A program made the position numbers and the translations under genes. A DNA stretch of 64,000 bases from Pseudomonas sp. (lineage in GTDB: Bacteria > Pseudomonadota > Gammaproteobacteria > Pseudomonadales > Pseudomonadaceae). The stretch covers positions 124,001 to 188,000 of the forward strand of contig NZ_JAUXMX010000033.1 of the NCBI RefSeq assembly GCF_030683065.1, in the 5' to 3' direction. Under the pieces are notes generated by a model. That model was not told where the DNA came from and did no database searches. It saw only the letters and a list, made by a program, of their open reading frames with translations. This document shows, one piece after another, positions 10,288-20,199 of this stretch; the stretch's first letter is position 1, and every line of letters begins with the position of its first letter.

Positions 10288-10400
10288 GTAGGATGGCGTT
10301 GAGCGCAGCGATACCCATCACCGCGATCTGCGGCAAACCAATAAAATCCGCCGGAGGGGCAACTGTTTGATGGGTATCGCTGCGTTCAACCGCATCCTAC
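10288..10400. repeat. REPIN (type A REP pair)
   Basis: Two inverted copies of a REP whose core reads GATGGGTATCGCTGCGCTCA on one strand (here with a T in the second arm) and which ends in CATCCTAC flank a spacer containing CGGCAAACCAATAAAAT. A single extra copy follows at 10501-10534. The spacer resembles those at 38737-38892 and 38937-39049. Together with the terminator at 10586-10619 this accounts for the 412-bp thiO-bamD gap. Confidence 0.85.
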
Positions 10401-10500
10401 GAAAGCCCTGCGGTCACCAATCGGCCAGTGCGTCGTCGGCAGGCACGCGGTCTGCGCTGTTAATCCAGTGGTCTAGTTTTGCGGGTGCATGCAGGGTGTT

Positions 10501-10534
10501 GTGATGGGTATCGCTATGCTCAACGCCATCCTAC
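10501..10534. repeat. Single type A REP
   Basis: One REP copy, GTGATGGGTATCGCTATGCT followed by CAACGCCATCCTAC, without an obvious partner nearby. It lies between the REPIN at 10288-10400 and the bamD terminator. Confidence 0.8.
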
Positions 10535-10580
10535 AGAAGCCCAGGCGCCAGCCCGTGGATCGGATTATTCCCCGCCCATA

Positions 10581-10619
10581 AAAAATGCCGCGCACTTGTT
10601 TAGAGTGCGCGGCATTTTG
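10581..10619. terminator. Bidirectional terminator between thiO and bamD
   Basis: A perfect 10-bp stem, TGCCGCGCAC and GTGCGCGGCA (10586-10614) with a 9-base loop, is flanked by A5 on the left and T4 on the right. It can therefore end bamD (minus strand, reading into the A tract as U) and thiO (plus strand). Confidence 0.85.
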
Positions 10620-10650
10620 CTGAAGCTCGCGGTTGAGGCGGTTCAGTTGC

Positions 10651-11652
10651 TCAGTCGAACAGGCCGAAGGTCATGTAGCTGAACCAGGAGCGCTTGCTGC
10701 CTTGGGCTGCCTGGCTGGCTTGATCTTCGCTGGTCGATTTCAGCTCTTCGGGGATTTGTTCGGCAGCGTCTTCGTACTGACGGATCACGTCCTGGCTGGC
10801 GCGGGTTTCGCCTGGCGGCAGCGGCGTATCGCTTTCGATCAGGCCGAGAGTGGCCTTGGCCAGCCACGAGCGGCTGTCGCTTTCTTCCTCGCGCGGCACG
10901 AATTTGCCGTCGACCAGGCTGGGGTGATCCGGGTAGTTGAGCGTGAGGGTTTCCAGGCTGGTTGCGGCCAGTTCGTCCAGGGTCAGGCGCTGGTAAGCCT
11001 CGGTCATGACTGCCAGGCCATCGGCAACCGATGGCGTTTCCTGGAAGTTTTCCACCACATAACGGCCACGGTTGGCTGCGGCGACGTAAGCCTGGCGAGT
11101 CAGGTAGTAGTGAGCTACATGGATTTCATACGCGGCCAGCAAGTTGCGCAGGTAGATCATGCGCTGCTTGGCATCCGGGGCATAGCGGCTGTTCGGGTAG
11201 CGGCTGGTGAGCTGGGCGAACTCGTTGTAAGAGTCGCGAGCGGCACCGGGGTCGCGCTTGGTCATGTCCAGCGGCAGGAAGCGGGCAATCAAGCCGCGAT
11301 CCTGGTCGAAGGAGGCCAGGCCCTTGATGTAGTAGGCGTAGTCGACATTCTGGTGCTGCGGATGCAGGCGAATGAAACGCTCGGCTGCAGACCTTGCAGC
11401 TTCCGGCTCGGCGTTCTTGTAGTAGGCGTAGACCAGCTCCAGCTGAGCCTGTTCGGCATAGCGGCCGAACGGGTAGCGTGACTCGAGAGCCCTGAGCTTG
11501 GTCACCGCACTGGTGTAGCTCTTGTTGTCCAGATCGCTTTGAGCCTGCTGGTACAGCTCGGTCTCACTCAGGTTCTCGTCGAGAACCTCTTTGGACGAGC
11601 AGGCAGCGGTAAGGGCGAGGATGGCGATCAGCAGCAGGTGTCTCACTTGCAT
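10651..11652 (-). CDS. bamD: BamD, outer-membrane assembly lipoprotein
   Basis: This 333-residue lipoprotein precursor has signal [18 protein letters not shown], with lipobox LTAAC and lipidated Cys18. TPR-like helices follow ([58 protein letters not shown]), the BamD/ComL signature. BamD is an essential part of the BAM complex that folds beta-barrel proteins into the outer membrane. The ATG at 11652 is chosen because it starts the lipoprotein signal; the frame is open upstream to 11691. The C-terminal tail after about residue 245 is longer than in E. coli BamD, as in other pseudomonads. It is divergent from rluD. Confidence 0.95.
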   Translation of the reverse strand: MQVRHLLLIAILALTAACSSKEVLDENLSETELYQQAQSDLDNKSYTSAVTKLRALESRYPFGRYAEQAQLELVYAYYKNAEPEAARSAAERFIRLHPQHQNVDYAYYIKGLASFDQDRGLIARFLPLDMTKRDPGAARDSYNEFAQLTSRYPNSRYAPDAKQRMIYLRNLLAAYEIHVAHYYLTRQAYVAAANRGRYVVENFQETPSVADGLAVMTEAYQRLTLDELAATSLETLTLNYPDHPSLVDGKFVPREEESDSRSWLAKATLGLIESDTPLPPGETRASQDVIRQYEDAAEQIPEELKSTSEDQASQAAQGSKRSWFSYMTFGLFD

Positions 11653-11969
11653 GGCGGCTTGCGTCCCTGTGACGGCGGCTGTCTTGAGCAAAGCCGTCCT
11701 GTTATGATGAGCGCCCCCGGTGACCCTGGGGCAAAGACGCCGTATTTAACCACAAGCGCGTAGCCGAAACCAAAAGTAGGTCCAGCTGGCATTTCATTTT
11801 GGCCGCAGGCTTACGGGTTGCGCTGCAAATGCAGCCAGTTCGTAGTGACGGGCTGGCCAATGTAGTGGCTACTGGGCGGCGTCTCACGCCTTGCCTGGCC
11901 TGATTTGTCGCGGCAATCGGCGTGTAATGACCCATCCACCGACCCTTGAGTCCCCCATTGTTGCCGAGC

Positions 11970-12944
11970 ATGTCCCCTATTAATAAGCAGACCATTGAAC
12001 TGAACGCCGAGGTGCCCACTGATATGGGCGGTCAACGCCTCGACCAAGTCGCCGCCCAACTGTTCGCTGAGCACTCGCGTTCGCGCCTGACTGCCTGGAT
12101 CAAAGACGGGCTGTTGACTGTCGATGGTGCCGTGGTTCGCCCGCGTGACATCGTGCACGGCGGGTCGTTACTGGCGCTGCGCGCCGAACAGGAGGCCCAA
12201 GGTGAATGGGTCGCCCAGGACATCCCTCTGGACATCGTCTATGAAGATGACCACATGTTGGTGATCAACAAGCCTGCGGGGCTGGTGGTGCACCCGGCCG
12301 TAGGGCACGCCGATGGCACCCTGCTCAACGCCCTGCTGTATCACATACCGGATATCGTCAATGTGCCGCGCTGCGGCATCGTCCATCGCCTGGACAAAGA
12401 CACCACCGGGCTGATGGTGGTGGCCAAGACCATCGAAGCGCAGACGCGCCTTGTCGATCAGTTGCAAAAGCGCACGGTCAGCCGGATCTACGAGTGCATC
12501 GTGATTGGCGTGATCACCGCTGGCGGCAAAATCGACGCGCCCATTGGTCGTAGCGCAGCGCAACGCCAGCGCATGGCGGTCAGCGATGGCGGCAAGCCGG
12601 CAGTCAGCCACTATCGGGTGCTGGAACGCTTCCGCTCGCATACCCACTCGCGGGTCAAGCTGGAAACCGGGCGTACTCACCAGATTCGCGTGCACATGAG
12701 TCATGTCGGCTATCCGCTGGTCGGTGACCCGGTCTACGGCGGGCGTTTCCGCATCCCGCCTGCAGCCAGCCAGACCATGGTGCAGACCCTCAAGGAATTC
12801 CCGCGTCAGGCGCTGCATGCACGCTTCCTTGAGCTGGATCATCCTGTTACCGGGCAGCGGATGAAGTGGCAGTCACCGCTGCCGGATGACTTCGTGTGGC
12901 TGTTGACGCTGCTGCGTCAGGATCGCGAGGCGTTTATCGGGTGA
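11970..12944 (+). CDS. rluD: RluD, 23S rRNA pseudouridine(1911/1915/1917) synthase
   Basis: The protein has 324 residues from ATG 11970: an N-terminal S4 RNA-binding domain (about 15-80: GGQRLDQVAAQLFAEHSRSRL) and a catalytic RluA-type domain. The motif HRLDKDTTGLMVVAKT holds the catalytic Asp142, and GRTHQIRVHMSHVGYPLVGDPVYGG lies near the C-terminus. It isomerises three uridines in helix 69 of 23S rRNA, needed for normal ribosome assembly. An upstream in-frame TTG (11946) exists but adds nothing conserved. The stop TGA overlaps the yfiH ATG. It is divergent from bamD, as in P. aeruginosa. Confidence 0.95.
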   Translation: MSPINKQTIELNAEVPTDMGGQRLDQVAAQLFAEHSRSRLTAWIKDGLLTVDGAVVRPRDIVHGGSLLALRAEQEAQGEWVAQDIPLDIVYEDDHMLVINKPAGLVVHPAVGHADGTLLNALLYHIPDIVNVPRCGIVHRLDKDTTGLMVVAKTIEAQTRLVDQLQKRTVSRIYECIVIGVITAGGKIDAPIGRSAAQRQRMAVSDGGKPAVSHYRVLERFRSHTHSRVKLETGRTHQIRVHMSHVGYPLVGDPVYGGRFRIPPAASQTMVQTLKEFPRQALHARFLELDHPVTGQRMKWQSPLPDDFVWLLTLLRQDREAFIG

Positions 12945-13681
12945 TGTCACAGGCTGCTCATGACTGGCTGACGCCAGATTGGCCGGCACCCGCCTGGGTC
13001 AGGGCCTGTATTACGACGCGCAGCGGCGGCCTCAGTGCCGCGCCCTTCGACAGCTTCAACCTCGGTGAGCATGTCGAGGATGATCCTGTGGCCGTGGCCA
13101 AGAACCGCCAGCGCCTGATCAGTCAGTTGGGCTGCAAGCCGGCCTGGTTACGTCAGGTGCACGGCGTTAGCGTCGTGTCTGCCGAACCGGGCGACGTCGC
13201 CGAAGCCGACGCCAGCTGGACTGCCACGCCGAATGTGGCCTGTACCGTGATGACTGCCGATTGCCTGCCGGTGCTGTTTTGCGACCGTGCCGGCAGTCGT
13301 GTCGCCGCGGCCCATGCGGGCTGGCGCGGGCTGGCTGGCGGTGTGCTGGAGGCAACCCTGGATGCGTTGGCCGTAGTGCCAGAAGACGTACTGGTCTGGC
13401 TTGGGCCGGCGATTGGTGCGCAAGCCTTTGAAGTCGGTGCCGAGGTGCGCGACGCCTTCATGGCCGCGCATCCTCAGGCTGGCGAAGCCTTTGTTGCCAG
13501 TATTAATCCGCATCGTTTTATGGCTGATATTTATCAGCTGGCGCGGATCCGCCTGGCGGCGTGCGGCGTTACGGCGGTGTACGGTGGCGGTTTCTGCACC
13601 TACAGCGATCCGCGCTTTTATTCCTACCGTCGCGCCGCCCAGACCGGTCGCTTCGCCTCATTGATCTGGCTGGCCAGATAA
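12944..13681 (+). CDS. yfiH: YfiH/PgeF (DUF152), multicopper-oxidase-like purine nucleoside phosphorylase family
   Basis: The protein has 245 residues. Family motifs seen are TADCLPVLFCD, AAHAGWRGLAGGVLE, WLGPAIGAQAFEVG and a C-terminal CTYSDPRFYSYRR, with the conserved His/Cys/His metal-site residues. Members act as purine nucleoside phosphorylase/adenosine deaminase, and E. coli YfiH (PgeF) has also been linked to peptidoglycan quality control. The ATG overlaps the rluD stop by one base (TGATG), so the two are coupled; GTG at 12941 is a possible start one codon earlier. No terminator is obvious in the 261-bp gap that follows. Confidence 0.9.
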   Translation: MSQAAHDWLTPDWPAPAWVRACITTRSGGLSAAPFDSFNLGEHVEDDPVAVAKNRQRLISQLGCKPAWLRQVHGVSVVSAEPGDVAEADASWTATPNVACTVMTADCLPVLFCDRAGSRVAAAHAGWRGLAGGVLEATLDALAVVPEDVLVWLGPAIGAQAFEVGAEVRDAFMAAHPQAGEAFVASINPHRFMADIYQLARIRLAACGVTAVYGGGFCTYSDPRFYSYRRAAQTGRFASLIWLAR

Positions 13682-13942
13682 GCCTGTAGATCGCGCGGCA
13701 CTCAAGCTGGCGGGCTGTCCCTGCGCGCCGAGCGGACGGCGGCCCGGCCGGCCTATGATCTCGGGCAATCCGCTAATTCGGGGTAATCCGCAATTGCGGT
13801 ATGGTCTGGCTGCCGAGCCGCTGATTGTTGCCAACCAGCCAGCAGAATAGCCGCTGTGCTGACGTGACATCCGTGGCTAAACTGCAAGGCTTTCCAATAA
13901 ACTGCCTTCAATCATCTGCCTTTCCGACAAGAAGAGAGCGTT

Positions 13943-14179
13943 ATGGGCCTGTTCCGCCTGCTGTTCTGGATAGCCATTATCGTCGCCGCCTTCTGGCTCT
14001 GGCGGCGCTTTACCCGCCCTGCGAAGCGCTCCGAGCAACACCGGGAAAGCCCCGCGCCCATGGAGCGTTGCGCCCATTGTGGGGTGTATCTGCCTCGCGA
14101 AGAGGCGTTGAGCAATGCTGGAGACTGGTATTGCAGCCAGGCCCATCTCAAGCAAGGCCCCAAACCTGGTGAGCGTTGA
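13943..14179 (+). CDS. PP0621-family small membrane protein with zinc-finger-like tail
   Basis: This 78-residue protein has one N-terminal transmembrane helix (about 3-20, LFRLLFWIAIIVAAFWLW). A cytoplasmic tail follows with MERCAHCGVYLPREEAL and DWYCSQAH, a CxxC...C-x(2)-H arrangement that could bind zinc. It belongs to a small conserved Pseudomonas family usually found next to pilS. The pilS GTG lies inside its last codons, so expression is coupled to the sensor kinase. Function unknown. Confidence 0.87.
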   Translation: MGLFRLLFWIAIIVAAFWLWRRFTRPAKRSEQHRESPAPMERCAHCGVYLPREEALSNAGDWYCSQAHLKQGPKPGER

Positions 14180-15761
14180 AGCCCTAGCGCTCAGCGGTAT
14201 TCAGGGCCGCCGTGTACTGCGGCTCTATCATTTTTATCGCCTGACCATCGGTGTGCTGCTGGTGTTGCTGATCTCCAGCGACATGGATGCCCAGTTGCTG
14301 AAGCTGGCCCACGCTGAGCTGTTTCGCTATGGCAGCTGGTTTTACCTGATTCTGAATATCCTGGTGGTCGCGCTGGTCAAGCGGCCCGCGCACCTAGGGC
14401 AGATCTTCAGTCTGGCCCTGGTCGATGTGATTCTGCTGTCTGCGCTGTTCTATGCGGCCGGCGGCACGCCCAGCGGGATCGGCAACTTACTGATCGTTGC
14501 GGTGGCCATCGCCAATATCCTGCTGCGCGGACGCATCGGTCTGTTGATTGCTGCCGTTGCCGCCATCGGCCTGATCTACCTGACCTTCTACCTCAGCCTC
14601 AGTCGCCCGGAAGCCAGCGCTCAATATGTGCAGGCCGGAGCGCTCGGCGCCCTGTGCTTTGCCGCGGCCCTGCTTCTGCAGGGACTGACCCGGCGCCTGC
14701 AAGCCAGCGAAAGCCTGGCCGAACAGCGCGCCGCGGACGTGGCCAGCCTGGAAGCCCTGAATGCCCTGATCCTGCAGCGTATGCGTACCGGCATCCTGGT
14801 GCTCGACGAGCAGCATCGGGTGCTGCTGGCCAACCAGGGCGCGCTGCACCTGCTCGGCCGCGATGCGTTGGCTGGCAAAATTCTCGACCCGCACTGCCCG
14901 GAACTGGTCAAGCGCCTGCAGCAATGGCAGCACAATCCAAGCCTGCGTCCCTCGAGCCTGCAGGCGTTTGCCGATGGCGCGGTATTGCAGCCGAGCTTCA
15001 TCGCCCTGCAGCGCAGCGGCGAGCGGCACACCCTGGTGTTTCTCGACGATATTTCGCAGATTGCCCAGCAAGCCCAGCAGCTAAAACTCGCCTCCCTCGG
15101 CCGCCTGACCGCCGGCATTGCCCACGAAATCCGCAACCCGCTCGGCGCGATCAGCCATGCGGCGCAGCTGCTGCAGGAGTCGGAAGACCTGCATGGCCCC
15201 GATCAGCGCCTGGCGCAGATCATTCAGGATCACTCGCGGCGCATGAACCTGGTGATCGAGAACGTTCTGCAGCTGTCGCGCCGGCGCCAGGCCGAGCCGC
15301 AACTGCTGGACCTGAAATACTGGCTGCACCGTTTTGCCAGCGAGTTTCGCAGCTCGGCGGCGCCCGGGCAGACGCTGCATCTGGAAACCAAGAGCGGCAC
15401 CGTGCAAACCCGCATGGACCCTCATCAGCTGACTCAGGTGCTGACTAATCTGGTGCAGAACGGCCTGCGCTACAGCGCGCAGAACAATCCGCAAGGGCAG
15501 GTCTGGCTGCGACTATTGCGCGATGAAAGCAGCGATCTGCCGGTGCTGGAAGTCCTCGATGACGGCCCAGGCGTGTCGCCCGAGCAACTGCAGCACATCT
15601 TCGAGCCATTCTTCACCACGGAAAACAAAGGCACCGGCCTGGGCCTGTATATTTCCCGCGAGCTGTGCGAAAGCAACCAGGCGCGACTCGACTACAAACC
15701 GCGCGAAGGTGGTGGCAGCTGCTTTCGCATCACCTTCGCCCATCCACGCAAACTGAGCTGA
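14169..15761 (+). CDS. pilS: PilS, sensor histidine kinase of pilin expression
   Basis: From GTG 14169 the protein has 530 residues, the length I recall for P. aeruginosa PilS. It has six predicted transmembrane segments (about 22-175) and a PAS-like region (about 195-300). The H-box AHEIRNPLGAISHAAQLL has phospho-acceptor His319, followed by N-box LTNLVQNGLRYS, G1 DDGPGV and FEPFFTTENKGTGLGLYI. PilS senses PilA in the inner membrane and controls PilR phosphorylation. The GTG overlaps the preceding small gene by 11 bp; an upstream ATG at 14115 would add 18 residues that read over that gene. pilR starts 2 bp after the stop. Confidence 0.95.
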   Translation: MSVEALALSGIQGRRVLRLYHFYRLTIGVLLVLLISSDMDAQLLKLAHAELFRYGSWFYLILNILVVALVKRPAHLGQIFSLALVDVILLSALFYAAGGTPSGIGNLLIVAVAIANILLRGRIGLLIAAVAAIGLIYLTFYLSLSRPEASAQYVQAGALGALCFAAALLLQGLTRRLQASESLAEQRAADVASLEALNALILQRMRTGILVLDEQHRVLLANQGALHLLGRDALAGKILDPHCPELVKRLQQWQHNPSLRPSSLQAFADGAVLQPSFIALQRSGERHTLVFLDDISQIAQQAQQLKLASLGRLTAGIAHEIRNPLGAISHAAQLLQESEDLHGPDQRLAQIIQDHSRRMNLVIENVLQLSRRRQAEPQLLDLKYWLHRFASEFRSSAAPGQTLHLETKSGTVQTRMDPHQLTQVLTNLVQNGLRYSAQNNPQGQVWLRLLRDESSDLPVLEVLDDGPGVSPEQLQHIFEPFFTTENKGTGLGLYISRELCESNQARLDYKPREGGGSCFRITFAHPRKLS

Positions 15762-15763
15762 CC

Positions 15764-17101
15764 ATGACCCGCCAGAGAGCCCTGATCGTCGACGATGAGC
15801 CCGATATCCGCGAACTCCTGGAAATTACCCTGGGTCGTATGAAGCTCGACACCCGCAGCGCGCGCAACGTCAAGGAAGCGCGTGAGTGGCTGGCCAAGGA
15901 GCCGTTCGACCTGTGCCTGACCGATATGCGCCTGCCCGACGGCACGGGTCTGGATCTGGTGCAGCACATCCTGCAGCGCCATCCCCAGGTGCCGGTCGCG
16001 ATGATCACCGCCTACGGCAGCCTGGACACCGCGATTAATGCGCTGAAAGCCGGCGCCTTTGACTTCCTGACCAAGCCGGTCGACCTCGCCCGCCTGCGTG
16101 AACTGGTCGCCACCGCCCTGCGCCTGCGCTCGCCGGACAGCCAGGAGCTGCCGGTCGACAGCCGCCTGCTCGGTGAGTCGCCGCCAATGAAGGCGCTGCG
16201 CAAGCAGATCCTCAAGCTCGCGCGCAGCCAGGCGCCGGTGTATATCAGTGGCGAATCCGGCAGCGGCAAGGAGTTGGTCGCGCGCCTGATCCACGAGCAG
16301 GGCGGTCGTGGCGAACAACCCTTCGTGCCGGTGAACTGCGGCGCGATCCCGTCGGAGCTGATGGAAAGCGAGTTCTTCGGCCACAAGAAGGGCAGTTTTA
16401 CCGGCGCCATCGAAGACAAGCAGGGCCTGTTTCAGGCCGCCAATGGCGGCACCCTGTTCCTCGATGAAGTTGCTGACTTGCCCTTGCCGATGCAGGTCAA
16501 ACTGCTGCGCTCGATTCAGGAGAAAGCCGTGCGCGCCGTCGGTGGCCAGCAGGAACTGGTGGTCGATGTGCGCATTCTCTGCGCCACCCACAAAGACCTG
16601 GCTGGCGAAGTCGCCGCCGGGCGCTTCCGCCAGGATTTGTACTACCGCTTGAACGTCATCGAACTGCGCGTGCCACCGCTGCGCGAGCGCCGCGAAGACA
16701 TCGCCCACCTGACCGAGGTGATGCTCAAGCGCCTGGCCGAAGGCCCCGGCTTGAGCCCGGCCAGGCTCGACAGCGATGCGCTGGACAAGCTCAAAAGCTA
16801 TCGCTTCCCCGGCAACGTGCGCGAGCTGGAGAATATGCTCGAACGCGCCTACACCCTCTGCGAAGACGACCGCATCACTGCTGGCGACCTGCGCCTGGCC
16901 GATGCCTGCGGTGCCGGCGAAAACGGCGACGCCAGCCTGGCGCAGATCGACAACCTGGAAGATCACCTGGAAGACGTCGAGCGCAAGCTGATTATGCAAG
17001 CCCTCGAAGAAACCCGCTGGAACCGCACCGCAGCCGCCCAACGCCTGGGCCTGAGCTTCCGTTCGATGCGCTACCGGCTGAAGAAGCTGGGGATCGACTG
17101 A
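15764..17101 (+). CDS. pilR: PilR, sigma-54-dependent response regulator
   Basis: The protein has 445 residues: receiver domain with phospho-acceptor Asp54 (LTDMRLPDG), AAA+ domain with Walker A GESGSGKE (163-170), sigma-54 contact loop GSFTGA (210-215), Walker B LFLDEVADL, and a C-terminal Fis-type helix-turn-helix (WNRTAAAQRLGLSFRSMRYRLKKL). PilR activates pilin transcription with RpoN; a matching -24/-12 site lies before the short pilin at 35051-35066. The pilSR block sits between yfiH and clpB, whereas in P. aeruginosa it lies between bamD and thiO. Confidence 0.96.
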   Translation: MTRQRALIVDDEPDIRELLEITLGRMKLDTRSARNVKEAREWLAKEPFDLCLTDMRLPDGTGLDLVQHILQRHPQVPVAMITAYGSLDTAINALKAGAFDFLTKPVDLARLRELVATALRLRSPDSQELPVDSRLLGESPPMKALRKQILKLARSQAPVYISGESGSGKELVARLIHEQGGRGEQPFVPVNCGAIPSELMESEFFGHKKGSFTGAIEDKQGLFQAANGGTLFLDEVADLPLPMQVKLLRSIQEKAVRAVGGQQELVVDVRILCATHKDLAGEVAAGRFRQDLYYRLNVIELRVPPLRERREDIAHLTEVMLKRLAEGPGLSPARLDSDALDKLKSYRFPGNVRELENMLERAYTLCEDDRITAGDLRLADACGAGENGDASLAQIDNLEDHLEDVERKLIMQALEETRWNRTAAAQRLGLSFRSMRYRLKKLGID

Positions 17102-17116
17102 ACGCGCAATAAACGC

Positions 17117-17360
17117 TGCGCCGTAACCCATCATGGGCGCAACGCAGGTCTGGCGCCCGATGGGTATCGCTGCGCTCAACCCATCCTACGAGTCCCGACC
17201 AACGCGGCCGACCCCTTCGGCAAAGTCGTGGAGTGCCGCGATTTTAGGCGCCCATAAATTGGCCTGCTGTCAGCAGAGCAGATGCGCCGTAACCCATCAT
17301 GGGCGCAACGCAGGTCTGGCGCCCGATGGGTATCGCTGCGCTCAACCTATCCTACGAGCC
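17117..17360. repeat. Duplicated REP-containing segment (offset 166 bp)
   Basis: About 80 bp, starting TGCGCCGTAACCCATCATGG and ending in the type A REP core plus CATCCTACGAG, occurs at 17117 and again at 17283 with very few differences. Between them is an inverted-repeat element (TTAGGCGC at 17244 to GCGCCGTAAC at 17293) of the second family also seen at 27511, 44285 and 46036. This fills most of the 435-bp pilR-clpB gap; the rest holds the clpB promoter. Confidence 0.85.
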
Positions 17361-17434
17361 TCGACCTGCGCGGCCCGGCCATCCAGCTAAACCGCGTTGC
17401 GCCGCTGGGCATGACTCAGATCAACGTTGCCGCG

Positions 17435-17462
17435 CTTGAAACTTGCACAATCGTCCTCATCT
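17435..17462 (+). promoter_or_regulatory. Sigma-32 (RpoH) heat-shock promoter of clpB
   Basis: CTTGAAA (17435-17441), a 13-base spacer, then CCTCATCT followed by A (17455-17463) matches the RpoH consensus CTTGAA-N13-15-CCCCATNTA closely. It lies about 75 bp upstream of the clpB start, the expected place for a heat-shock chaperone gene. Confidence 0.8.
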
Positions 17463-17536
17463 AGTCTTCATCTCGCAGGCTTTCAGTACAGGGGTGTTCA
17501 TCGCGCCGGCCTGCTTTTAATAGGAAGGATGATGCA

Positions 17537-20101
17537 ATGCGAATCGACCGTTTAACCAGCAAGCTGCAACTTGCACTCTCTGACGCCCAATCCTTGGCCG
17601 TCGGCCTCGATCATGCCGCTATCGAGCCACTGCACCTGATGCAGGCGCTGCTCGACCAGCAGGGCGGTTCGATCAAGCCGCTGCTGATGCAGGTCGGCTT
17701 CGACGTAGGCAGCCTGCGCCAGGCATTGAGCAAAGAGCTCGATCAGCTGGGCAAGATCCAGAACCCGACCGGCGACGTCAATCTGTCCCAGGATCTGGCG
17801 CGCTTGCTCAATCAGGCCGACCGCCTGTCCCAGCAGAAGGGCGACCAGTTCATCTCAAGCGAACTGGTGTTGCTCGCCGCGCTGGACGAAGGCACCCGCC
17901 TGGGCAAATTGCTGCTCGCCCAGGGCGTGAGCAAGAAAGCCCTGGAAAACGCCATCAGCAACCTGCGCGGTGGCGATGCGGTGAATGACCCGAATGCTGA
18001 GGAGTCGCGCCAGGCTCTGGATAAATACACCATCGATCTGACCAAGCGCGCCGAAGAAGGCAAGCTGGACCCGGTAATCGGCCGTGACGACGAAATCCGC
18101 CGCACCATTCAGGTATTGCAGCGCCGCACCAAGAACAACCCGGTGCTGATCGGCGAACCGGGCGTGGGCAAGACCGCGATTGTCGAAGGCCTGGCCCAGC
18201 GCATCGTCAATGGCGAGGTGCCGGATGGCCTGAAGGACAAGCGCGTGCTGTCGCTGGACATGGGTTCGCTGATCGCCGGGGCGAAATTCCGTGGCGAGTT
18301 CGAGGAGCGCCTGAAGGCGGTGCTCAACGAGCTGGGCAAGCAGGAAGGGCGGATCATCCTGTTTATCGACGAAATCCACACCATGGTTGGCGCCGGCAAG
18401 GCCGAAGGCTCCATGGACGCCGGCAATATGCTCAAGCCGGCCCTGGCCCGTGGCGAGTTGCACTGTGTCGGCGCCACCACGCTCGACGAGTACCGCCAGT
18501 ACATCGAGAAGGACGCCGCCCTGGAGCGGCGCTTCCAGAAGGTGCTGGTCGACGAGCCGAGCGAGGAAGACACCATCGCCATCCTCCGTGGCCTCAAGGA
18601 GCGCTATGAGGTGCACCACAAGGTGGCGATCACCGACGGCGCGATCATTGCCGCGGCCAAGCTCAGCCATCGCTACATCACCGACCGCCAGCTGCCGGAC
18701 AAGGCCATCGACCTGATCGACGAGGCGGCCAGCCGCATCCGCATGGAAATCGACTCCAAGCCGGAAGTGCTCGACCGTTTGGAACGCCGGCTGATCCAGC
18801 TCAAGGTCGAGGCCCAGGCGTTAAAGAAAGAGGACGACGAGGCGGCGATCAAGCGCCTGGAGAAACTCAAGGAAGACATCGCCCGCCTGGAGCGTGAGTA
18901 CGCTGATCTGGAAGACATCTGGAAGGCAGAAAAAGCTGAGGTACAAGGCTCGGCGCAGATCCAGCAGAAAATCGAACAATCGCGCCAGGAGCTGGAAACA
19001 GCGCGGCGCAAGGGTGACCTGAGCCGCATGGCCGAACTGCAGTACGGCATCATCCCGGATCTGGAGCGCAGCCTGCAGATGGTCGACCAGCACGGCAAGA
19101 CCGAGAACCAGCTGCTGCGCAGTAAGGTCACCGAGGAAGAAATTGCCGAAGTAGTGTCCAAGTGGACCGGCATTCCGGTGAGCAAGATGCTTGAAGGCGA
19201 GCGCGACAAGCTGTTGAAGATGGAAGGTCTACTGCACCAGCGGGTGATCGGCCAGAAAGAAGCGGTGGTCGCCGTGGCTAATGCGGTACGGCGTTCACGC
19301 GCCGGGTTGTCCGACCCAAATCGGCCAAGCGGCTCCTTTCTCTTCCTCGGCCCGACCGGGGTGGGCAAGACCGAGCTGTGCAAGGCTCTGGCCGAGTTCC
19401 TCTTCGACACCGAGGAGGCGCTGGTGCGCATCGACATGTCCGAGTTCATGGAGAAGCATTCCGTGTCGCGGCTGATCGGTGCCCCGCCCGGCTATGTCGG
19501 CTACGAAGAGGGTGGTTACCTGACCGAGGCGGTACGCCGCAAACCCTACTCGGTGATCCTGATGGACGAGGTGGAGAAGGCTCACCCGGATGTGTTCAAC
19601 ATCCTTTTGCAGGTCATGGAAGACGGCCGCTTGACCGACAGTCACGGGCGCACCGTCGATTTCAAGAACACCGTGATCGTGATGACCTCCAACTTAGGCT
19701 CCGCGCAGATCCAGGAGCTGGTCGGTGATCGCGAGGCGCAACGCGCGGCGGTGATGGATGCGGTGAGCACGCACTTCCGCCCGGAATTCATCAACCGTAT
19801 TGATGAGGTGGTGATCTTCGAGCCGCTGGCCCGCGAGCAGATTGCCGGCATCGCGCTGATCCAGCTGAACCGTTTGCGTCAGCGTCTGGCCGAGCGCGAG
19901 CTGGGTCTGGAGTTGAGCGATGAGGCCTTGGACAAGCTGGTTGCCATCGGTTACGACCCGGTCTACGGCGCGCGACCGCTGAAGCGGGCGATCCAGCGCT
20001 GGATCGAAAACCCGCTGGCGCAGTTGATCCTCGCCGGCAAGTTCGGCCCAGGCAGCACCGTCACCGGCACGGTCGAAAACGACGAAATCGTTTTCGTCTG
20101 A
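17537..20101 (+). CDS. clpB: ClpB disaggregase
   Basis: The 854-residue Hsp100 ATPase has an N-terminal Clp_N repeat domain (1-145), a first AAA+ module with Walker A GEPGVGKT (206-213), a coiled-coil middle domain (about 405-525, rich in Glu/Lys/Leu), a second AAA+ module with GPTGVGKT (about 603) and [32 protein letters not shown], and a ClpB_D2 C-terminus. It works with DnaK to resolve protein aggregates. The RBS AGGAAGGATG precedes ATG 17537. Its last codons and terminator are duplicated 340 bp downstream. Confidence 0.98.
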   Translation: MRIDRLTSKLQLALSDAQSLAVGLDHAAIEPLHLMQALLDQQGGSIKPLLMQVGFDVGSLRQALSKELDQLGKIQNPTGDVNLSQDLARLLNQADRLSQQKGDQFISSELVLLAALDEGTRLGKLLLAQGVSKKALENAISNLRGGDAVNDPNAEESRQALDKYTIDLTKRAEEGKLDPVIGRDDEIRRTIQVLQRRTKNNPVLIGEPGVGKTAIVEGLAQRIVNGEVPDGLKDKRVLSLDMGSLIAGAKFRGEFEERLKAVLNELGKQEGRIILFIDEIHTMVGAGKAEGSMDAGNMLKPALARGELHCVGATTLDEYRQYIEKDAALERRFQKVLVDEPSEEDTIAILRGLKERYEVHHKVAITDGAIIAAAKLSHRYITDRQLPDKAIDLIDEAASRIRMEIDSKPEVLDRLERRLIQLKVEAQALKKEDDEAAIKRLEKLKEDIARLEREYADLEDIWKAEKAEVQGSAQIQQKIEQSRQELETARRKGDLSRMAELQYGIIPDLERSLQMVDQHGKTENQLLRSKVTEEEIAEVVSKWTGIPVSKMLEGERDKLLKMEGLLHQRVIGQKEAVVAVANAVRRSRAGLSDPNRPSGSFLFLGPTGVGKTELCKALAEFLFDTEEALVRIDMSEFMEKHSVSRLIGAPPGYVGYEEGGYLTEAVRRKPYSVILMDEVEKAHPDVFNILLQVMEDGRLTDSHGRTVDFKNTVIVMTSNLGSAQIQELVGDREAQRAAVMDAVSTHFRPEFINRIDEVVIFEPLAREQIAGIALIQLNRLRQRLAERELGLELSDEALDKLVAIGYDPVYGARPLKRAIQRWIENPLAQLILAGKFGPGSTVTGTVENDEIVFV

Positions 20102-20117
20102 GCCCCAGCTGCACTGA

Positions 20118-20157
20118 AAACGCCCCGTCACGGTTAGCGCCGTGCGGGGCGTTTTTC
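20118..20157 (+). terminator. clpB rho-independent terminator
   Basis: ACGCCCCG, a GC-rich inner stem-loop, and CGGGGCGT followed by T5 form a strong hairpin-plus-U terminator about 17 bp after the clpB stop. A near-identical second copy is at 20458-20497. Confidence 0.88.
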
Positions 20158-20199
20158 ATGGGGTCGCGGCCTGGTAGTGAGCCTGCAGACACGGCTCTT

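Noticed and set aside
15692..17179. 495-residue open frame on the minus strand opposite pilR
   Set aside because: High-GC shadow of pilR: the plus-strand frame has all PilR motifs, and the shadow has biased composition and no family signal.
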